This document shows, one piece after another, positions 10,821 to 19,890 of a stretch of 64,000 nucleotides of DNA (positions within the stretch are counted from its first letter, which is position 1; each line of letters begins with the position of its first letter). The notes beneath the pieces are model-generated. The model saw only the letters and a list, made by a program, of their open reading frames with translations. It had not been told where the DNA came from and did no database searches. The DNA is taken from assembly GCF_022348165.1 (NCBI RefSeq), contig NZ_JAKRFI010000007.1, positions 124,001-188,000 on the forward strand, given 5' to 3'. The position numbers and the translations under genes are program-made. This DNA comes from Halomonas sp. McH1-25. GTDB lineage: Bacteria; Pseudomonadota; Gammaproteobacteria; Pseudomonadales; Halomonadaceae.

Positions 10821-11300
10821 ATGTCCGGCCGCGTTTCGCCCCAGGAAAGCTCGCCACGCGACGATGCCATTCGCCTGCTGGCTCGGCGCGAGTACGCTCG
10901 CGCCGAGCTGGAGCGCCGCCTGGGCGCCAAGGGTCATGCGCTCGATGATATCGAGCGGGCCCTCGATGCGCTGGCCGCCGAAGGGCTGCAATCCGACGAA
11001 CGCTTCGCCGAGATATTCGTGCGTTCACGCATCGCTCGCGGGCAGGGCCCGATCAAGATTCGTGCCGAACTCGGTGAGCGCGGCATTGCCGCCGAACAGG
11101 CCCGACAGGCATTCGACGAGGCCCAGGCCCGCGAGGCGGTGGACTGGTGCGCGCTGGCCTGTGAAACTTTGGCCAAACGCTTTACCGGCCCCGGCGAGGG
11201 GCCGCGGGAACGCGCCCGGCGGGAACGCTTCCTGGCCGGGCGCGGCTTCGACTTCGACCAGGTGCGTCATGCATTGGCGCATGCCTGGGACCACGCTTAG
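10821..11300 (+). CDS. recX: RecA regulatory protein RecX
   Basis: Small helical protein (159 residues) that caps RecA filaments and inhibits RecA ATPase and co-protease activity. Typical repeats of three-helix units are visible, for example AIRLLARREYARAELERRL near residues 16-34 and GPIKIRAELGERGI near 76-89. It begins 8 bases after recA stops and is very probably co-transcribed from the SOS promoter. No ribosome site stronger than CCTCCG-type sequence was seen before its ATG, consistent with low expression relative to RecA. Confidence 0.93.
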   Translation: MSGRVSPQESSPRDDAIRLLARREYARAELERRLGAKGHALDDIERALDALAAEGLQSDERFAEIFVRSRIARGQGPIKIRAELGERGIAAEQARQAFDEAQAREAVDWCALACETLAKRFTGPGEGPRERARRERFLAGRGFDFDQVRHALAHAWDHA

Positions 11301-11473
11301 TTTCCCTCCTTTCCCTTTTGCCCCTTTAGTCGCTTGACAAGTGCGTTATACTAGTGCGCCTTGCTTACGGCCCCGGGTGGCGCCTTTTCGTTCACGCCAA
11401 GCCATCGGCTACCCAAGTTTTGGGTGGTGACCGCTCGCCCGCAGCGCCAAACGCTCATTTCCACGGGTTTTCT

Positions 11474-14077
11474 ATGAAAAGCGCAGACATCAGACAGGCC
11501 TTTTTGACCTTCTTCGAAGAGCAGGGGCACACCATCGTACCGTCGAGCTCGCTGGTGCCGGACAACGATCCGACCCTGCTGTTCACCAATGCCGGCATGG
11601 TGCCGTTCAAGGACGTCTTCCTGGGCCGCGATCCGCGCCCCTACGTGCGCGCGACATCGGCGCAGCGCTGCGTGCGCGCGGGCGGCAAGCACAACGATCT
11701 CGATAACGTCGGCTACACCGCACGTCACCACACCTTCTTCGAAATGCTGGGCAATTTCAGCTTCGGCGACTATTTCAAGCGCGATGCCATTCGCTTCGCC
11801 TGGACGTTCCTCACCGAGCGCCTGGGGCTACCCGCCGAGAAGTTGTGGGTCACGGTGCACGTCAGCGACGACGAGGCCGAGAAGATCTGGAAGGAAGAGA
11901 TCGGTATCGACCCCGAGCGCTTCTCGCGACTCGACGAGGACAACTTCTGGCAGATGGGCGATACAGGCCCCTGCGGCCCGTCGTCGGAGATCTTCTTCGA
12001 TCACGGCCCCGACGTCTTCGGTGGCCCTCCCGGCAGCCCGGACGAGGATGGCGATCGCTACATCGAGATCTGGAACCTGGTCTTCATGCAGTTCGATCGC
12101 GATGCCGCCGGCAACCTGAACCCGTTGCCCAAGCCGTCGATCGACACCGGCATGGGGCTGGAGCGTGTCGCCGCGGTGCTGCAGGGCGTGCATTCCAACT
12201 ACGAGATCGACCTGTTCCAGAACCTGCTCGAGGCCGCCGCCGAGATCATCGGGCACGGCGATACCACGACGCCGTCACTGCGTGTCATTGCCGACCATAT
12301 CCGTTCCTGTGCGTTCCTGATCACCGATGGCGTGCTGCCCTCCAATGAAGGACGCGGCTACGTGCTGCGCCGGATCATTCGTCGCGCCATCCGTCACGGT
12401 CACAAGCTCGGTGCCCGCGAGGCGTTCTTCCACAAGCTGGTCGCCGCACTGGATGCCGAGATGGGCGATGCCTATCCGGAGCTGCGCAAGGCGCGCGCGC
12501 AGATCGAGAAGGTCCTGCTCAAGGAAGAAGAGCAGTTCGCGCGTACGCTCGATCACGGCATGGGCCTGCTCGAGGCGGCACTCGGCGAGCTGTCCGGCGA
12601 TACGCTGCCCGGCGAAACCGTCTTCAAGCTCTACGACACTTACGGCTTCCCCTACGACCTGACCGCCGACATCTGCCGCGAACGCGGCGTGACCCTGGAC
12701 GAGGTGGGCTTCCAGCGCGAACTCGAGGCGCAGCGCGAGCGGGCGCGTGCCGCCAGTCAGTTCGGTGCCGATTACTCGGCCAGCGTCGAGGTCGAAGGCA
12801 AGACCGAATTCACCGGCTATGACCAGTTGGAGGGCGAGGCCCGTATCACCGCCCTGGTCGACGAGAGCGGCAATGCTCTCGCTGAACTCGACGAGGGCGC
12901 CAAGGGCGTGGTCGTTCTCGACCGCACCCCGTTCTACGGCGAGTCGGGCGGCCAGGTCGGCGATACCGGTTATCTCGAAGCCGACGGCGTGCGCTTTCAG
13001 GTCACCGACACCCAGAAGCAGGCCGGGCATCACTTGCATCATGGGGTAGTCGTCGCTGGCCGCCTGAGTGTGGGCGGCACGGTACGCCCACGCGTCGATG
13101 CCAGTCTGCGTGCCGCGACCATGCGCAATCACTCGGCGACCCACCTGCTCCACGAGGCGCTCAAGCGGGTGCTCGGCGATCACGTCCAGCAGAAGGGCTC
13201 GTTGGTTAGCGCCGAGCGGCTGCGTTTCGACTTCAGTCATTTCGAGGCCATGACCCGCGAACAGCTCGCCGAGGTGGAAGCCATCGTCAACCAGCAGGTC
13301 CTGGCCAACGCCGCTACATGTATCGAGCACATGACGCTCGACGAGGCCAAGGCCAAGGGAGCGGCTGCGTTGTTCGAAGCCAAGTACGGCGACGACGTGC
13401 GCGTGCTGACCATCGGTGCCGACGATTTCTCCATCGAACTATGCGGCGGCACCCATGTGGCGCGCAGCGGCGATATCGGTGCCTTCCACATTCTCGCCGA
13501 GACCGGCATTGCTGCCGGCGTGCGGCGCATCGAGGCGGTGACCGGGGAGGGGGCACTCGACTACTTCCGCGATCAGGAAGCCAGCCTCGTGCGCCTTGGC
13601 GAACGCCTCAAGGCCAAGCCCGAGCAGGTCGAGGAGCGTGTCGAGTCGTTGATCGAACGCAACCGGACCTTGGAGAAGGAACTGGAGCGGCTCAAGGCCA
13701 AGCTGGCCAGTGCAGCGAGCAGCGACATGCTGGCCGAGGCCAGTGACGTTGCCGGCGTCAAGGTGCTGGCCAAGCAGGTCGAGGGCGTGTCCGGCAAGGA
13801 GCTGCGTGGCCTCATGGATCAGCTCAAGAACAAGCTGGGCTCCGGCATTTTGGTGCTGGGCGCGGCGGAAGGTGGCAAGGTCAGCCTGATCGCCGGCGTG
13901 ACCGACGACCTGACCTCGCGCATCAGGGCCGGTGAGCTGGTCAATCATGTGGCGGCTCAGGTCGGCGGCAAGGGGGGCGGCCGGGCCGACATGGCCCAGG
14001 CGGGGGGCAGCGATGGGGCTGCGCTGCCCGGCGCGCTGGCCAGTGTGCCGGAGTGGGTCTCGTCGCAACTGAGCTAG
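11474..14077 (+). CDS. alaS: alanine-tRNA ligase
   Basis: Class II aminoacyl-tRNA synthetase that charges tRNA-Ala and edits mischarged Ser and Gly. 867 residues, the usual length. Catalytic core at the N-terminus, with [10 protein letters not shown] and [16 protein letters not shown]; editing domain with zinc-type ligands in HSATHLLH (near 553) and CGGTHV (near 656); a coiled coil; then the C-Ala domain with a glycine-rich [15 protein letters not shown] segment. ATG at 11474 is chosen because [14 protein letters not shown] matches the family start; the frame is open upstream from 11354 only by chance. Upstream, TATACT at 11347-11352 followed by a GC-rich discriminator resembles the -10 of a stringently controlled promoter, but no good -35 was found. 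Confidence 0.98.
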   Translation: MKSADIRQAFLTFFEEQGHTIVPSSSLVPDNDPTLLFTNAGMVPFKDVFLGRDPRPYVRATSAQRCVRAGGKHNDLDNVGYTARHHTFFEMLGNFSFGDYFKRDAIRFAWTFLTERLGLPAEKLWVTVHVSDDEAEKIWKEEIGIDPERFSRLDEDNFWQMGDTGPCGPSSEIFFDHGPDVFGGPPGSPDEDGDRYIEIWNLVFMQFDRDAAGNLNPLPKPSIDTGMGLERVAAVLQGVHSNYEIDLFQNLLEAAAEIIGHGDTTTPSLRVIADHIRSCAFLITDGVLPSNEGRGYVLRRIIRRAIRHGHKLGAREAFFHKLVAALDAEMGDAYPELRKARAQIEKVLLKEEEQFARTLDHGMGLLEAALGELSGDTLPGETVFKLYDTYGFPYDLTADICRERGVTLDEVGFQRELEAQRERARAASQFGADYSASVEVEGKTEFTGYDQLEGEARITALVDESGNALAELDEGAKGVVVLDRTPFYGESGGQVGDTGYLEADGVRFQVTDTQKQAGHHLHHGVVVAGRLSVGGTVRPRVDASLRAATMRNHSATHLLHEALKRVLGDHVQQKGSLVSAERLRFDFSHFEAMTREQLAEVEAIVNQQVLANAATCIEHMTLDEAKAKGAAALFEAKYGDDVRVLTIGADDFSIELCGGTHVARSGDIGAFHILAETGIAAGVRRIEAVTGEGALDYFRDQEASLVRLGERLKAKPEQVEERVESLIERNRTLEKELERLKAKLASAASSDMLAEASDVAGVKVLAKQVEGVSGKELRGLMDQLKNKLGSGILVLGAAEGGKVSLIAGVTDDLTSRIRAGELVNHVAAQVGGKGGGRADMAQAGGSDGAALPGALASVPEWVSSQLS

Positions 14078-14086
14078 AATCGAGTC

Positions 14087-14122
14087 AAGGGCCGGGTGGC
14101 GGATTGCCTCGGCCCTTTCTTG
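14087..14122 (+). terminator. intrinsic terminator after alaS
   Basis: AAGGGCCG (14087-14094) pairs with CGGCCCTT (14110-14117) across a 15-base loop, followed by TTCTT. It separates alaS from lysC. Confidence 0.75.
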
Positions 14123-14198
14123 TATGTGACGTTCGAGCTTTATAGTTGACGTTCGGGTTTCGACGTTTTCATTCACGAACACCACGGATAGGCATGTT

Positions 14199-15449
14199 AT
14201 GGCGCTATACGTACAGAAATTCGGCGGCACCTCGGTGGGCTCGGTAGAGCGCATCAAGGCCGTGGCCGACAAGGTCAAGCGGTTTCGTGACGATGGCCAC
14301 CAGGTCGTCGTCGTCGTCTCGGCAATGAGTGGCGAGACCAATCGCCTCATCGAGCTTGCCGGGCAGATCAACGACGAGCCGACGCCGCGCGAGATGGACA
14401 TGCTGGTGTCCACCGGCGAGCAGGTGACGATCTCGTTGCTGGCCATGGCCCTGCAGAAACTGGGGGTGCCGGCGACGTCCTACACCGGCGCGCAAGTCGG
14501 CATCCAGACCGACAGTGCGCACACCAAGGCGCGTATCCAGCGCATCGAGACCGACGATGTGCGTGCAGATCTTGCCGAGGGCAAGGTCATCGTTGTCGCC
14601 GGCTTCCAGGGGGTCGATGAGGAAGGCAACATCACCACGCTAGGGCGCGGCGGTTCCGATACCACTGGTGTGGCGTTGGCTGCAGCGCTCAAGGCCGACG
14701 AGTGCCAGATCTATACCGACGTCGATGGCGTCTACACCACCGACCCGCGTGTCTGCGCCAAGGCGCAGCGTCTCGAGACCGTTACCGTCGAAGAGATGCT
14801 CGAGCTGGCGAGTCTGGGCTCCAAGGTCTTGCAGATCCGTGCCGTCGAGTTCGCCGGCAAGTACAACGTGCCCCTGCGCGTGCTGTCCAGCTTCGAGGAT
14901 GGCCCGGGGACCCTGATCGTCGCAGAATCAGATGAAGAAGAGGATTCCATGGAAGAGCCGCTCATTTCCGGCATCGCCTTTACCGCTAACGAAGCCAAGC
15001 TGACCCTGCTCAACACGCCGGACGTGCCGGGCGTGGCCTCGCGCATCCTGGGCCCGATCGCCGATGCCAACATCGAAGTCGACATGATCGTCCAGAACGT
15101 GGCGCCGGCAGGAGATTACACCGACTTCACCTTCACCGTCGCCAAGGGTGACTACAAGCAGACCATGAAGATCCTCAAGGATCAGGTCATTCCCGACCTC
15201 GGGGGCGGTGAACTGCGTGGCGACGACAATATCGCCAAGGTGTCTCTCGTCGGTGTCGGCATGCGCTCCCACGCCGGGGTGGCGTCCAAGATGTTCCGCA
15301 CGCTGGCCGAGGAAAACATTAACATCCGCATGGTCTCGACTTCAGAAATCAAGATTTCAGTCGTTATAGATGAAAAGCAGATGGAATTGGCCGTGCGTTC
15401 CCTGCACAAAGCCTTCGGTCTGGACAAAGACAGCGTGGAAAGCGAGTAA
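14199..15449 (+). CDS. lysC: aspartate kinase
   Basis: Phosphorylates aspartate, the first step to lysine, threonine, methionine and diaminopimelate; in halophiles the same pathway feeds ectoine. 416 residues: N-terminal amino-acid kinase domain with KFGGTSVGS at 7-15 and the [13 protein letters not shown] segment, then two ACT regulatory domains (about 265-405) ending in the [13 protein letters not shown] strand. An in-frame ATG at 14949 (Met251, MEEPLISG) has AGAGGA five bases upstream and matches the start of the beta subunit made by internal initiation in Bacillus and Corynebacterium. The gene has a terminator on each side, so it is probably monocistronic. Confidence 0.96.
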   Translation: MALYVQKFGGTSVGSVERIKAVADKVKRFRDDGHQVVVVVSAMSGETNRLIELAGQINDEPTPREMDMLVSTGEQVTISLLAMALQKLGVPATSYTGAQVGIQTDSAHTKARIQRIETDDVRADLAEGKVIVVAGFQGVDEEGNITTLGRGGSDTTGVALAAALKADECQIYTDVDGVYTTDPRVCAKAQRLETVTVEEMLELASLGSKVLQIRAVEFAGKYNVPLRVLSSFEDGPGTLIVAESDEEEDSMEEPLISGIAFTANEAKLTLLNTPDVPGVASRILGPIADANIEVDMIVQNVAPAGDYTDFTFTVAKGDYKQTMKILKDQVIPDLGGGELRGDDNIAKVSLVGVGMRSHAGVASKMFRTLAEENINIRMVSTSEIKISVVIDEKQMELAVRSLHKAFGLDKDSVESE

Positions 15450-15498
15450 CGGAGTGCAGAGTTGTACATGCGTTCTACGCTGGGGGTGTAGGGATACC

Positions 15499-15520
15499 GA
15501 AAGGCCGTGGTCGGCCTTTC
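15499..15520 (+). terminator. terminator-like hairpin after lysC
   Basis: GAAAGGCCG (15499-15507) and CGGCCTTTC (15512-15520) form a perfect 9-bp stem with a TGGT loop. There is no T-run beyond the TTT inside the stem, so termination may be partial and read-through into csrA is possible. Confidence 0.6.
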
Positions 15521-15555
15521 ATTCAACGAAACTATCAGGTGTCATTACGCCCCAA

Positions 15556-15585
15556 TTGGTCATGGAGTCGTGTATGTCGCATAAT
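15556..15585 (+). promoter_or_regulatory. candidate csrA promoter
   Basis: TTGGTC (15556-15561), an 18-base spacer and CATAAT (15580-15585) would start transcription near 15592, leaving a leader of about 60 bases before csrA. The leader ends in AAGGAG(AT), itself a possible CsrA autoregulation site. Confidence 0.45.
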
Positions 15586-15651
15586 CGTGCCGGCCCAGGT
15601 TCCAAATAGGCGCAGTGCACCCCGTTGGAAGAAGTCTGAAAGGAGATCAGC

Positions 15652-15849
15652 ATGCTCATCCTGACTCGCCGTGTTGGCGAAACGTTGATGATAGGTGACG
15701 AGATTACCGTCACCGTGCTAGGTGTGAAAGGTAACCAGGTTCGCATTGGTGTCAATGCACCGAAGGACGTTGCAGTACATCGTGAAGAGATTTATCAACG
15801 CATTCAGCGCGAACGATCCGATGACGATGACAATAGCGGCAATCGCTGA
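15652..15849 (+). CDS. csrA: carbon storage regulator CsrA
   Basis: Dimeric RNA-binding protein that binds GGA motifs in mRNA leaders and represses translation or alters stability. 65 residues: [10 protein letters not shown] at the start (RNA-contact strand 1) and VAVHREEIY with the key Arg44 (strand 5), then an acidic C-terminal tail. AAGGAG sits about 7 bases before the ATG and overlaps a potential CsrA site, consistent with the autorepression known in relatives. The order alaS, lysC, csrA, tRNA-Ser, tRNA-Arg is the gammaproteobacterial one. Two candidate CsrA-titrating RNAs are in the same window (1467-1716 and 59707-60161). Confidence 0.98.
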   Translation: MLILTRRVGETLMIGDEITVTVLGVKGNQVRIGVNAPKDVAVHREEIYQRIQRERSDDDDNSGNR

Positions 15850-16026
15850 AGTGTAGCGGGGTGTTGTGACAGCAATAAAACAATAAGATGCCAGGGCCCC
15901 GTAGACGTTCGTCCAGCGACGGGAGTTCGGTCATTCCGGTGGGCTCCAGTGCCACTTGTAGAAAAATCCCGCTTGAGGGTGGACAAGGACCAGCAGAATC
16001 GGTAACCTACGCGCCGTGTTGATGAG

Positions 16027-16119
16027 GGAGAGATGGCCGAGTGGCTGAAGGCGCTCCCCTGCTAAGGGAGTATAGGGTTTATAGCCCTATCGAGGGTTCG
16101 AATCCCTCTCTCTCCGCCA
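16027..16119 (+). tRNA. tRNA-Ser (anticodon GCT)
   Basis: 93-nt type II tRNA with CCA encoded. The acceptor stem pairs GGAGAGA with TCTCTCC, G is the discriminator, the anticodon GCT is at 16061-16063, and a long variable arm (TATAGGG...CCCTAT) marks it as serine. The T arm is GAGGGTTCGAATCCCTC. It reads AGC/AGU codons and corresponds in position to serV of E. coli, downstream of csrA. Confidence 0.97.
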
Positions 16120-16179
16120 TTCAAAGCTGTGGAATGGCATCGGCACAGCAACGATGTCCATGGTTCGCCATGAGATCAA

Positions 16180-16256
16180 GCGCCCGTAGCTCAGCTGGAT
16201 AGAGTACCTGACTACGAATCAGGTGGTCGGAGGTTCGAATCCTCCCGGGCGCGCCA
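16180..16256 (+). tRNA. tRNA-Arg (anticodon ACG), first copy
   Basis: 77-nt tRNA with encoded CCA. Acceptor GCGCCCG/CGGGCGC, discriminator G, anticodon ACG at 16214-16216 (first A expected to become inosine, so it reads CGU, CGC and CGA). It is identical over its whole length to the copy at 16348. Confidence 0.97.
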
Positions 16257-16264
16257 TCTTGCTT

Positions 16265-16324
16265 ATGACAGAGTCGCTTGTAGCTGAAGTAATGAAACGC
16301 TCTGTCATGTTCCGGATTGCGGAA
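16265..16324 (+). other. two hairpins in the spacer between the tRNA-Arg genes
   Basis: ATGACAGAG (16265-16273) is the exact inverse of CTCTGTCAT (16300-16308), and TTCCG/CGGAA (16310-16324) forms a second hairpin with a 5-base loop. They are probably folding or RNase processing signals in the tRNA precursor. Confidence 0.5.
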
Positions 16325-16347
16325 CGCGCCACAGATATGTTCGATTA

Positions 16348-16424
16348 GCGCCCGTAGCTCAGCTGGATAGAGTACCTGACTACGAATCAGGTGGTCGGAG
16401 GTTCGAATCCTCCCGGGCGCGCCA
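16348..16424 (+). tRNA. tRNA-Arg (anticodon ACG), second copy
   Basis: Identical to the tRNA at 16180-16256, anticodon ACG at 16382-16384, CCA encoded at 16422-16424. The tandem copies resemble the argVYZQ repeats after csrA in E. coli. Confidence 0.97.
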
Positions 16425-16432
16425 GATTCCTT

Positions 16433-16467
16433 ACACGCCCTCCTTTTGGAGGGCGTGTTCTGTTTTA
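16433..16467 (+). terminator. intrinsic terminator of the tRNA operon
   Basis: ACACGCCCTCC (16433-16443) pairs with GGAGGGCGTGT (16448-16458) around TTTT, an 11-bp perfect stem, followed by TCTGTTTT. Confidence 0.9.
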
Positions 16468-16534
16468 TACGACAGATTTTTCCATGACTGCATAGAAGGC
16501 TTTGCCATCCGGTGAAGCGTTCGTCGATCGCTTC

Positions 16535-16564
16535 AGGCGTGCCCTTTGTGGCACGCCTTTTTTT
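16535..16564 (+). terminator. second strong intrinsic terminator
   Basis: AGGCGTGCC (16535-16543) pairs with GGCACGCCT (16550-16558), followed by seven T in a row. It lies about 70 bases after the tRNA terminator with another hairpin just before it (TGAAGCG/CGCTTCA, about 16513-16535). It may be a back-up terminator or end an unrecognised short RNA. It does not fit dusC, which is on the other strand. Confidence 0.85.
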
Positions 16565-16597
16565 CGTTCACGGCGGCGTCGACGTGGGTCTTGGCTC

Positions 16598-17602
16598 CTA
16601 GGCCCGGTTACCGTGTTGGGGCGAGCAGGGTTCGGGAGACGTCAGGCCTGCCAGGAACGCTGCCAGGCGGGTCTCCCGGCGCAGGATGGCAAAGCGCGCA
16701 GCAGCTTCCGCGTCCCTGGCGCGCATCTGGTTCAACCACTGCTTGAGCAGCGAGACGACGACCTTGTCGGGCAGGTTGGCCTGCTGACGGCGAGCATAGG
16801 CTTCCAGGATGGCGGCGCGTCGTATCCAGGGGGTGTCGGGTAGGCGCTCTCCGCTGCGCTGCCAATGCCGGATGCGTTGAGCCAGGTCGGGGTCGGCGAG
16901 CATGCCGCGCCCCAGCATCACATCCTCGCAGCCGGATAGGCTGCGTGCCTTCCAGTAATCATCGAGTGTCCAGATATCGCCGTTGGCAATGACCGGTATC
17001 GACAACTGATGACGGATACGCGCGATCCACTCCCAGTGGGCCGGCGGTCGGTAGCCTTCGTTACGCGTGCGTGCGTGCACGACCAGATGACGGGCACCAC
17101 CGGCCTCGGCGGCCTCGGCACAGGCCAGCGCCAGTCGCCGGTCGGCAAAGCCCAAGCGGACCTTGGCAGTGACCGGCACGGCACCGTCTGCCGCATTGGC
17201 GACCGCCTCCACGACGCGAAAGACACGCTCGGGATCGCGCAGCAACGAGGCGCCGCCGTCGTGGCGATTGACCGTCTTGGCAGGGCACCCGAAGTTGAGG
17301 TCGAGCCCCGTGGCGCCGAGGCGAATGGCCTGGTGGGCATTGGCTGCAAGCGCCTGCGGGTCGGAGCCTAGCAACTGTAGGTGCACCGGAATGCCGCTGG
17401 GGGTCGCAACGCACGGCTCGCGCAGTTCGGGACAATGCTTATAGAACACGCGCGGCGGCAGACGGGCATCGACCACGCGTACGAACTCGGTCACGGTCCA
17501 GTCGAGACCTTCCTGCATGGTCAGCAGGTCGCGGGTGATCGCGTCGATGGTGCCTTCCATGGGCGCTAGGCCGATTCGGCCACGATGTAGTAAATTAACC
17601 AC
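16598..17602 (-). CDS. dusC: tRNA-dihydrouridine synthase, DusC type
   Basis: FMN- and NADPH-dependent enzyme that reduces uridine to dihydrouridine in the D loop of tRNA (U16 for DusC in E. coli). 334 residues from a GTG start. FMN-barrel motifs are LAPMEGTID at the N-terminus, LNFGCPAKTVN with the catalytic Cys, VKVRLG-like AKVRLGFAD, HARTRNEGY and IPVIANGDIW. The start GTG at 17602 is chosen because it is the last start codon in frame that still keeps the LAPMEG strand; no strong ribosome site is visible. The gene is divergent from oadG and adjacent to the tRNA genes. DusC rather than DusA or DusB is inferred from the ITEFVR-like VTEFVRVVD and the overall resemblance. Confidence 0.9.
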   Translation of the reverse strand: MVNLLHRGRIGLAPMEGTIDAITRDLLTMQEGLDWTVTEFVRVVDARLPPRVFYKHCPELREPCVATPSGIPVHLQLLGSDPQALAANAHQAIRLGATGLDLNFGCPAKTVNRHDGGASLLRDPERVFRVVEAVANAADGAVPVTAKVRLGFADRRLALACAEAAEAGGARHLVVHARTRNEGYRPPAHWEWIARIRHQLSIPVIANGDIWTLDDYWKARSLSGCEDVMLGRGMLADPDLAQRIRHWQRSGERLPDTPWIRRAAILEAYARRQQANLPDKVVVSLLKQWLNQMRARDAEAAARFAILRRETRLAAFLAGLTSPEPCSPQHGNRA

Positions 17603-17726
17603 GAGACAACCCAACCATGGTGTGATTGCAAACGCCGTGAATTCAGGCAGGTTATTGTACCAAGTGCAATGCCGCTGCCGAGGTGCAGCGACAGGATACA
17701 GGCTGCTGCAGTGATAGGAGACCGCG

Positions 17727-17975
17727 ATGAGTGACTCGCAGCTGATACAGGAAGGGTTGAGCCTGATGGCCTTCGGCATGGGGTTCGTGTTCGTCTTCCT
17801 GACGTTGCTGGTGTTCGCCACGACCGGAATGTCTCGCCTGGTGATGCGTTTCGTGCCGGCGCCCGTGAAGGAGGAAGCGTCTCGTCAGGCGCCGCCTCCT
17901 GCACGGACGGACGACGACGTGATGGCAGCGATCAGTGTGGCGGTGCACCGTTACCGCCAGCGGCACCGGCGCTGA
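17727..17975 (+). CDS. oadG: oxaloacetate decarboxylase gamma subunit
   Basis: Small membrane subunit (82 residues) of the Na+-translocating oxaloacetate decarboxylase; it holds the complex together and binds the catalytic zinc through its C-terminal tail in the Klebsiella enzyme. One hydrophobic segment spans about residues 12-32, followed by a proline-rich linker and a basic C-terminus (HRYRQRHRR). AGGAGA precedes the ATG. It heads the operon oadG-oadA-oadB, 82 bases before oadA. With a 2-hydroxycarboxylate transporter in the window (37.2 kb), the complex likely converts imported citrate- or malate-derived oxaloacetate to pyruvate while exporting Na+. Confidence 0.9.
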   Translation: MSDSQLIQEGLSLMAFGMGFVFVFLTLLVFATTGMSRLVMRFVPAPVKEEASRQAPPPARTDDDVMAAISVAVHRYRQRHRR

Positions 17976-18057
17976 GGCAGACAAGGAAATCAGGCCGGGC
18001 GGGAGCTGCGTTGCGCCTCGTCCAGCATCGTTCAAGGGATACAAAGGGCCATAATCC

Positions 18058-19878
18058 ATGACCGAGAATCGACGTCCACTGGGCATCACCGATGTGGTGC
18101 TGCGCGATGCCCACCAATCGCTATTCGCCACACGCCTGCGCCTGGACGACATGCTGCCGATCGCCGAGAAGCTCGACCGGGTCGGTTTCTGGTCGGTGGA
18201 GTCGTGGGGCGGGGCGACCTTCGACGCCTGCATCCGTTACCTGGGCGAGGATCCCTGGGCGCGGATTCGCGCACTCAAGGAGGCGATGCCCAACACGCGT
18301 CAGCAGATGCTGCTGCGTGGTCAGAATCTGCTCGGTTACCGGCATTACGCCGATGATGTGGTGGACCGATTCGTCGAGCGTGCGCGCACCAACGGCGTCG
18401 ACGTGTTCCGCGTATTCGATGCCATGAACGACCCGCGCAACCTGGAACGCGCACTGCAGGCAGTGATCGAGCAGGACGGTCACGCCCAGGGCACCATTTC
18501 CTATACCGTCAGCCCGGTGCACACGCTCGAAGGTTGGGTCGATCTGGCCCGGCGCATCGAGGGCATGGGCGCCCACTCCATCGCCATCAAGGACATGGCC
18601 GGTCTGCTCACGCCATACACCGCCTATGAACTGGTGTCGCGCCTCAAGCAGCATCTGTCGATTCCGATCCAGTTGCATTGTCATGCCACTACCGGCCTGT
18701 CGACGGCGACCATCGTCAAGGCGGTCGAGGCGGGCATCGACACTGTCGATACCGCGATCTCCTCGATGTCGATGACCTACGGCCACAGTCCCACCGAATC
18801 GGTGGTGGCGATCATGCAGGAGACCGAGCGCGACACCGGGCTCGATCTGGCGCTGCTCGAGGACATCGCCGCCTACTTCCGCGAGGTGCGCAAGAAGTAC
18901 GCGGCCTTCGAGGGCGCACTCAAGGGCATCGATTCACGCATCCTGCTGGCCCAGGTGCCGGGCGGCATGCTCACCAACATGGAAGGTCAGCTCAAGGAGC
19001 AGGGTGCCGGCGACAAGCTCGACGACGTGCTCAGCGAGATCCCCAGGGTGCGTGAAGACCTGGGCTTCATCCCGCTGGTCACCCCGACGTCGCAGATCGT
19101 CGGTACCCAGGCGGTGATGAACGTGATGATGGGCGAGCGCTACAAGTCCATCTCCAAGGAGGTCCAGGCCCTGCTCAAGGGCGAATACGGTGCCGCGCCA
19201 GCTGAGTTCAACAAGGAACTGCAGAGCCGCGTACTCGAGGGTGGCGAGCCGATCACCGTGCGCCCGGCGGACAACCTCGCCCCCGAAATGGATCGCCTGC
19301 AGGAAGAGCTGCGCAGCAAGGCGCGCGATGAGGGTATCCGCCTGGAGGAGGGCGAGCGCGAGATCGACGACGTGCTCACCTATGCGCTGTTCCCGCAGAT
19401 CGGCCTCAAGTTCCTCAAGAACCGCGACAACCCCGATGCCTTCGAGCCGGTGCCGCAGGCGCCTGCCAAGGACGCGCCGACAACGCCGGCGGCGAGTGCC
19501 CAGGCAGAGGCGAGCGGGCCGGAGACCTACACGGTCACGGTCAATGGCAAGCAGTACGTGGTCGAGGTGGCCGAGGGCGGCGACATCAGCCAGGTCCAGG
19601 CCGGTGGCGGACAAGGCGCCGCTAGCGGTACCGCCGTCTCCCGCGACGAGGCCTCGGCGCCGTCGTCCGGCGAGACGGTGACGGCACCGCTGGCCGGCAA
19701 CATCTTCAAGGTCAACGTCAAGCCGGGCGACAGCGTCGCCGAAGGCGACGTGGTGATCATTCTCGAGGCCATGAAGATGGAAACCGAAGTGCGTGCCGCC
19801 AATGCCGGCACGGTATCCGAGATCAAGGTCAAGGAAGGCGACAGCGTATCGGTCGGCGATACCCTGATCGTGCTTTAA
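18058..19878 (+). CDS. oadA: oxaloacetate decarboxylase alpha subunit
   Basis: Carboxyltransferase subunit (606 residues) that moves the carboxyl group of oxaloacetate to biotin. N-terminal carboxyltransferase TIM barrel with [14 protein letters not shown] (metal Asp) and the ESWGGATFD segment; conserved carboxylase domain in the middle (to about 450); an Ala/Pro-rich linker (about 465-530); and a C-terminal biotinyl domain with EAMKMET, the biotin-accepting lysine being about residue 573. Length and domain order are normal. It is the middle gene of oadGAB; oadB begins 12 bases after its stop. Confidence 0.97.
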   Translation: MTENRRPLGITDVVLRDAHQSLFATRLRLDDMLPIAEKLDRVGFWSVESWGGATFDACIRYLGEDPWARIRALKEAMPNTRQQMLLRGQNLLGYRHYADDVVDRFVERARTNGVDVFRVFDAMNDPRNLERALQAVIEQDGHAQGTISYTVSPVHTLEGWVDLARRIEGMGAHSIAIKDMAGLLTPYTAYELVSRLKQHLSIPIQLHCHATTGLSTATIVKAVEAGIDTVDTAISSMSMTYGHSPTESVVAIMQETERDTGLDLALLEDIAAYFREVRKKYAAFEGALKGIDSRILLAQVPGGMLTNMEGQLKEQGAGDKLDDVLSEIPRVREDLGFIPLVTPTSQIVGTQAVMNVMMGERYKSISKEVQALLKGEYGAAPAEFNKELQSRVLEGGEPITVRPADNLAPEMDRLQEELRSKARDEGIRLEEGEREIDDVLTYALFPQIGLKFLKNRDNPDAFEPVPQAPAKDAPTTPAASAQAEASGPETYTVTVNGKQYVVEVAEGGDISQVQAGGGQGAASGTAVSRDEASAPSSGETVTAPLAGNIFKVNVKPGDSVAEGDVVIILEAMKMETEVRAANAGTVSEIKVKEGDSVSVGDTLIVL

Positions 19879-19890
19879 GGATACCGCGCC

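Noticed and set aside
11324..11352. TTGACA at 11334 as -35 of alaS
   Set aside because: Only 7 bases separate it from TATACT, far too short for sigma70; kept only as a remark on the -10.
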